A stretch of DNA of 64,000 bases from Entamoeba invadens IP1 (lineage: Eukaryota > Evosea > Mastigamoebida > Endamoebidae). The stretch spans positions 373,001 to 437,000 of the forward strand of contig NW_004440383.1 in assembly GCF_000330505.1 (NCBI RefSeq), given 5' to 3'. Shown piece after piece: positions 60,583 to 64,000 of the stretch. Numbering within the stretch: the first letter of the stretch is position 1; each line of letters starts with the position of its first letter. Below the pieces are notes generated by a model. It made no database searches. It was not told the origin of the DNA and saw only the letters and a list, made by a program, of their open reading frames with translations. Both the position numbers and the translations under genes were made by a program.

Positions 60583-62739
60583 TCACTTTTTGGGGAAGTT
60601 CCACCTTTTGGTGTTAGGGACAGGATTTGTGTACTGAGGGGGTTGTTCTTGCTTTGCCTCATAGACTTCATTGGACATTGTATCTTCGGTGTTACTTGTA
60701 GCTCCTTCCGAGTTTTGTGAATGTAGTGCAAATGGGAGGGATACATTCGTTGGTTTTTGATACTCGTCGAACCGCAAATTGCTTTCGATTTTTTTCTTTT
60801 TCGGAAGTTGAAATGGTTGGCTGATCAGTATTTGTTTGTCGACCACAGTTTCATTGATATCATTTTCAAGTTCTTTATATGAAATCCCAAGTTCGTTTAA
60901 CTTGGATATTTCATTAACTCGTTGTTGTGTGTTGATTGATAATTTATACTTTACATCCACTTGAAAGTCCTTAGCATTTTCATATCTTTTGATCACAACT
61001 TTTTCAGTCTCTTGTGCGACAGGTATGTCCAAAAAGTTCAAATTCAGTAAATTCGAGTTTTGAGGTTTAGCTTTGACAACAACAATTTCATCTTGTTGCT
61101 CTTTCATTTTCATTCCCTCGATAAATTCGGTGTATCCCAATCGCAGTGCCGCTAGTAACGCATCTTCTACAGCGCCAATTTTAGCACATTGATCGACTGT
61201 TTTCTTCAATTCTTCTATGTCGATGTTCTTGCATTCATTACTCTCTGAAATTACGCGACACGCAAGTCGGCACAATGAAAGAGTCGTTTCATCCTTATTC
61301 ACATTAACTCCATCATACACACATTGTAACGCAATTTCAAAGTTGTCGTTGTCACTCTTCATCGCATCGATAAACTCTTTGTAAATGGTTTGCACTGTTT
61401 TTGGATCAATGCCGACTTCAAATTGATCACTTGAATTCAACAACAAAATCCTGCAAACGGAGGAGCAATACCACTGAAAATCTGGTGTAAATTGTGAACA
61501 CAAATAATACGATACTTTCAATATTTCATTCCTCACACTTCCCTTCCCAATGTCGTTCTTTAAGCTCTTTGCAATATCTAATAGACTCAACACTACACTT
61601 ACTGCATCTTCCGAAGACACTACGCTCTTCAGTAATTTAATTGCTTGTATTGCAACAACTTCATTAGGGTTTTTAACAAACTCAGATATCGTCGTTATAT
61701 TATTTCTACAGACAGTTGGGTCTTTCTCACTGATCACTTTCATCACATTAAGTCCACAATACACCACAAGTAAGTCATTCACTCGAAACAAATCCGCTCC
61801 GATGTTTGCAGACAGTTTCACAAGTCTGTCTGTCGCTATAGAAAACATCGCCGTTTTAATCGCCTCGACTTGCAACATTATTCCAACTCTCGTTTGCATC
61901 TTTCTGTAATTTGTGAGTAACTGGAAAATGGTTTGTTGATAATTTGTGTTCGTTGGGTTCATCACTCGAAGCAATTTTAATAATTTGACTTGGAAAAACG
62001 GTCCACAGGTATCCCCCAGAATATACCCTCTCAACTGGGCAGGTACTTTCTTCATGTCATCATATGAAGAAAACATGAGTAAATTTCTTGAAACGATATC
62101 GATCAGTCCAGGCCATATTCTATTCTCTGGTATTGTCGACGACATTATTTGTGTGATGATCGGAACAGATGACTCGACGACAAGCACAGACGAATCGACA
62201 AGTGCAAAACTTAGTGCGGATTTAATGATTGGTTGCACGTCTTTGTCCGACATCAAATACATTTTATACAGCGATCTGATAGCGGCAGCCCTCACATTTT
62301 GGTCTTTCGATTTCAGCAACAAATTGATGGAAGTGGTGTATGCTGGCATAGTCGTTGGTGTTAGGAATCGCGAGACAATTCGAAGTGCGAAGAGGGGGTG
62401 TGGCGATGTTGGGAGTAATAATTTTGTGAGTGAGTTAGTCAGAAGAAGGGTGAATTCGGAATCAGTTGATATCATCGCAGAACACGCTACTAACGCCGTT
62501 TTTTGGAGAAGAGAATTTTGGTGTTGTGTTGTGTTAATGATCATAAATACAGACTGCTCAACGTTATACCCCAACTCGTAGATAACCAACATCTTTTTGA
62601 TATATTCTTTCATCGCAGAAGGATTAGTGTTGTCAAGTCCATTCCCAAGACTTTTTAAAGTCATTGAAACAAATCCATGTTCCTCATCGACTGTGTGCTT
62701 TTCTCCTATATCATGGACAAACGCACTAAACGGATTCAT
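60583..62739 (-). CDS. Adaptin large subunit, gamma/epsilon type (AP-4 epsilon-like)
   Basis: The 718-residue product, single exon from ATG 62739, is a clathrin-adaptor large chain. The start (FSAFVHDIGEKHTVDEEHGFV, MKEYIKKMLVIYELGY) follows the 'IG.ar...EE..iv' and 'MKEYi.rl.yvEmLGyd' pattern best known from AP-4 epsilon. RAAAIRSLYKMY and FFQVKLLKLLRV are general adaptin trunk motifs. From about residue 560 the sequence becomes a low-complexity hinge without a clear ear domain, ending RWNFPKK. Such chains build heterotetramers that select cargo at the trans-Golgi network or endosomes. AP-1 gamma or a TSET-type large subunit are alternatives. A tyrosine-sorting cargo candidate lies nearby (55326-55985), but no functional link is shown. 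Confidence 0.85.
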   Translation of the reverse strand: MNPFSAFVHDIGEKHTVDEEHGFVSMTLKSLGNGLDNTNPSAMKEYIKKMLVIYELGYNVEQSVFMIINTTQHQNSLLQKTALVACSAMISTDSEFTLLLTNSLTKLLLPTSPHPLFALRIVSRFLTPTTMPAYTTSINLLLKSKDQNVRAAAIRSLYKMYLMSDKDVQPIIKSALSFALVDSSVLVVESSVPIITQIMSSTIPENRIWPGLIDIVSRNLLMFSSYDDMKKVPAQLRGYILGDTCGPFFQVKLLKLLRVMNPTNTNYQQTIFQLLTNYRKMQTRVGIMLQVEAIKTAMFSIATDRLVKLSANIGADLFRVNDLLVVYCGLNVMKVISEKDPTVCRNNITTISEFVKNPNEVVAIQAIKLLKSVVSSEDAVSVVLSLLDIAKSLKNDIGKGSVRNEILKVSYYLCSQFTPDFQWYCSSVCRILLLNSSDQFEVGIDPKTVQTIYKEFIDAMKSDNDNFEIALQCVYDGVNVNKDETTLSLCRLACRVISESNECKNIDIEELKKTVDQCAKIGAVEDALLAALRLGYTEFIEGMKMKEQQDEIVVVKAKPQNSNLLNLNFLDIPVAQETEKVVIKRYENAKDFQVDVKYKLSINTQQRVNEISKLNELGISYKELENDINETVVDKQILISQPFQLPKKKKIESNLRFDEYQKPTNVSLPFALHSQNSEGATSNTEDTMSNEVYEAKQEQPPQYTNPVPNTKRWNFPKK

Positions 62740-63032
62740 CTAGTTAATTATACTTTTTAAGTTCGGTCTGTTTAAGTGTCCAGAGCAATTCGTGTTGGAC
62801 CGACATTGGGTGACGGGAAATATCTGAATATTTAAACTAAAGTTTTAATAATGATTTTTGTTTATTTTTGTTAAAAAATATTTTTTTTAACAATCTTTAA
62901 AAATAAAACACAATTTTCAACATCAATCTTACCTTTTAAATTGTTGATTTATTGTTCATGACTCTTGTTTGAAACCAGTCTTTGAAACGTCATTTATATA
63001 TGATCAAAAATGTTTAGAAGGAGTATAATAAA

Positions 63033-63446
63033 CTAAATTAAAACAATTAATACACATGCCACCACAACAATTCCAGTGATTATAATCCACCACAAAAGCG
63101 CACCTAGTGTTTCCACATTTATTATATTTCTGTTTTGAAAGTGATGACGAATTCTTTGCGGTTGTTGTGGTTCTTGTTCCGCCTTTTTTCTGAGATGTTT
63201 ATGAATCAGTTTTCTGAAGTGTCCCTTTTGTGGTGGGAGGATTGTGGTATGTGGTGATTTTTCCATTAAACAGTGACCATCTACGATTTCAAGCGAAACT
63301 TCTTTGTGATACCTTTTGTTAAGTTTTTTGATTCGATTTTGAACATCTTTCTCCATATTTGCCCATTCCTCATTGTTTTCCAAAACAACTTGGATTGTGC
63401 CAACATTTGTGTCATGACACATGTAGTTGTCGACCACTTTGTGCAT
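63033..63446 (-). CDS. Tail-anchored membrane protein, 137 residues
   Basis: I use ATG 63446, the first true ATG in the frame. The cytosolic part contains a charged helical region (EEWANMEKDVQNRIKKLNKRYHKE, described by positions 25-50) and a basic stretch (HFRKLIHKHLRKK). The last about 24 residues are a single hydrophobic helix (LWWIIITGIVVVACVLIVLI), so it is probably post-translationally tail-anchored. It is SNARE-like in layout, but SNARE heptads with a central Arg/Gln layer were not convincing. The frame stays open upstream for about 20 codons without ATG, while another frame starts MTRLRWKNRSN and crosses an A6 run near 63470; a frameshift there could hide a longer N-terminus. Confidence 0.7.
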   Translation of the reverse strand: MHKVVDNYMCHDTNVGTIQVVLENNEEWANMEKDVQNRIKKLNKRYHKEVSLEIVDGHCLMEKSPHTTILPPQKGHFRKLIHKHLRKKAEQEPQQPQRIRHHFQNRNIINVETLGALLWWIIITGIVVVACVLIVLI

Positions 63447-64000
63447 TGACAAAATATTCCTTCCATTTTTTGCGCTTAAAGTTGCTTCTGTTCTTCCATC
63501 GCAATCTCGTCATTATTTTTTTACTCAAAAAATTATCAAAATTAATTGACAATTTTCATTTAGCACTTTTAACAAGTATAATAATTTAATTATTATTATT
63601 TTAATTTTATTGGTTATTATAATCTATTAATTCAATAAATTCAAAATATTTTATAATTTTTAAACATTAATAAGTAATAAATATATTTACTATCATTGAT
63701 ACATTGCCAATGGATTTTTTTATTTTTAAAATAATAATTACACTAATTATTATTATTGTTCATTTGAAAACAATTTTTTTAAAATATTTTCAAATAAACT
63801 ATCGGGAAACAGATGTTTGTTATTTCTATTTTTGGTACAAAAGAAAATAGGAATGGTTAAAAAATGAAATACAGAAACATACATCAAATATTGTAATTGT
63901 TATTCATTTGTTATTTTTCAAAGTAGTTAATTAATAATAAATAAACAATACAATATGTTTTGTGTGATAAAAATACATTTATTTGTTACAATTTTTTAGG
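63447..64000. other. AT-rich terminal region
   Basis: Apart from the possible upstream coding of the tail-anchored gene (63447-63520), this end of the window is A/T-rich with no supported gene, repeat or RNA. Confidence 0.5.

Noticed and set aside
1..64000. tRNA, rRNA, CRISPR arrays, bacterial-type operons or riboswitches
   Set aside because: None were recognised. Entamoeba tRNA genes normally lie in tandem arrays elsewhere, and the gene layout is eukaryotic with single transcription units.

Overview
This window is nuclear DNA from an Entamoeba species, most likely one of the lineages rich in DNA transposons such as E. invadens. That is an inference; no database search was possible. The evidence is strongly AT-rich spacers, compact genes that are mostly single-exon, and ten short introns (43-157 nt) that all begin GTTTGT. 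It also includes lineage-typical families: a BspA-like leucine-rich-repeat protein with the Entamoeba N-terminal signature, a membrane-anchored papain-like cysteine protease, acid-sphingomyelinase-like phosphodiesterases, a TLDc-like protein and an MSP-like/TKL kinase. A 100-N assembly gap lies at 29034-29133.

Left part (1-21.9 kb): this is accessory and gene-poor. It holds a broken Mutator-like (MULE) transposase, a 20-bp-period degenerate repeat, and a decayed pogo/Tc1-type element. A GC-rich foldback element with an 11-bp target duplication has inserted into one end of that decayed element. An almost complete 3.6-kb copy of the same pogo/Tc1 family lies at 11798-15395, with 50-bp terminal inverted repeats and flanking TA. 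A 197-bp MITE with flanking TA lies near 19 kb. Between these are a large beta-propeller/solenoid protein (possibly a Vps-C subunit), a half-length delta-COP with an ATG-only first exon, ornithine cyclodeaminase, DcpS, and several small Ser/Pro-rich proteins that I do not recognise.

Middle part (21.9-44 kb): a divergent small GTPase, two sphingomyelinase-like secreted phosphodiesterases, the TLDc-like protein, a Cys-rich zinc-binding protein, the cysteine protease, a DENN-domain Rab regulator cut by the gap, the LRR protein, two small membrane proteins, a PP4-type phosphatase, a predicted pseudokinase and two adjacent charged proteins sharing a short motif.

Right part (44-64 kb): conserved housekeeping genes. 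These are a 2127-residue HECT ubiquitin ligase, eRF1, RNA polymerase III subunit RPC3 (three exons), an MRH/mannose-6-phosphate-receptor-like protein, a two-RRM protein, a myotubularin with a disrupted catalytic loop, an adaptin large chain and a tail-anchored protein.

Membrane traffic is a recurring theme (delta-COP, small GTPase, DENN protein, adaptin, MRH receptor, myotubularin, perhaps Vps18-like), but the genes are separate transcription units on both strands and nothing suggests an operon. Several enzymes carry substituted catalytic residues and may be regulatory pseudoenzymes: GNNE in one sphingomyelinase, HRN and DLT in the kinase, and loss of the Cx5R arginine in the myotubularin.
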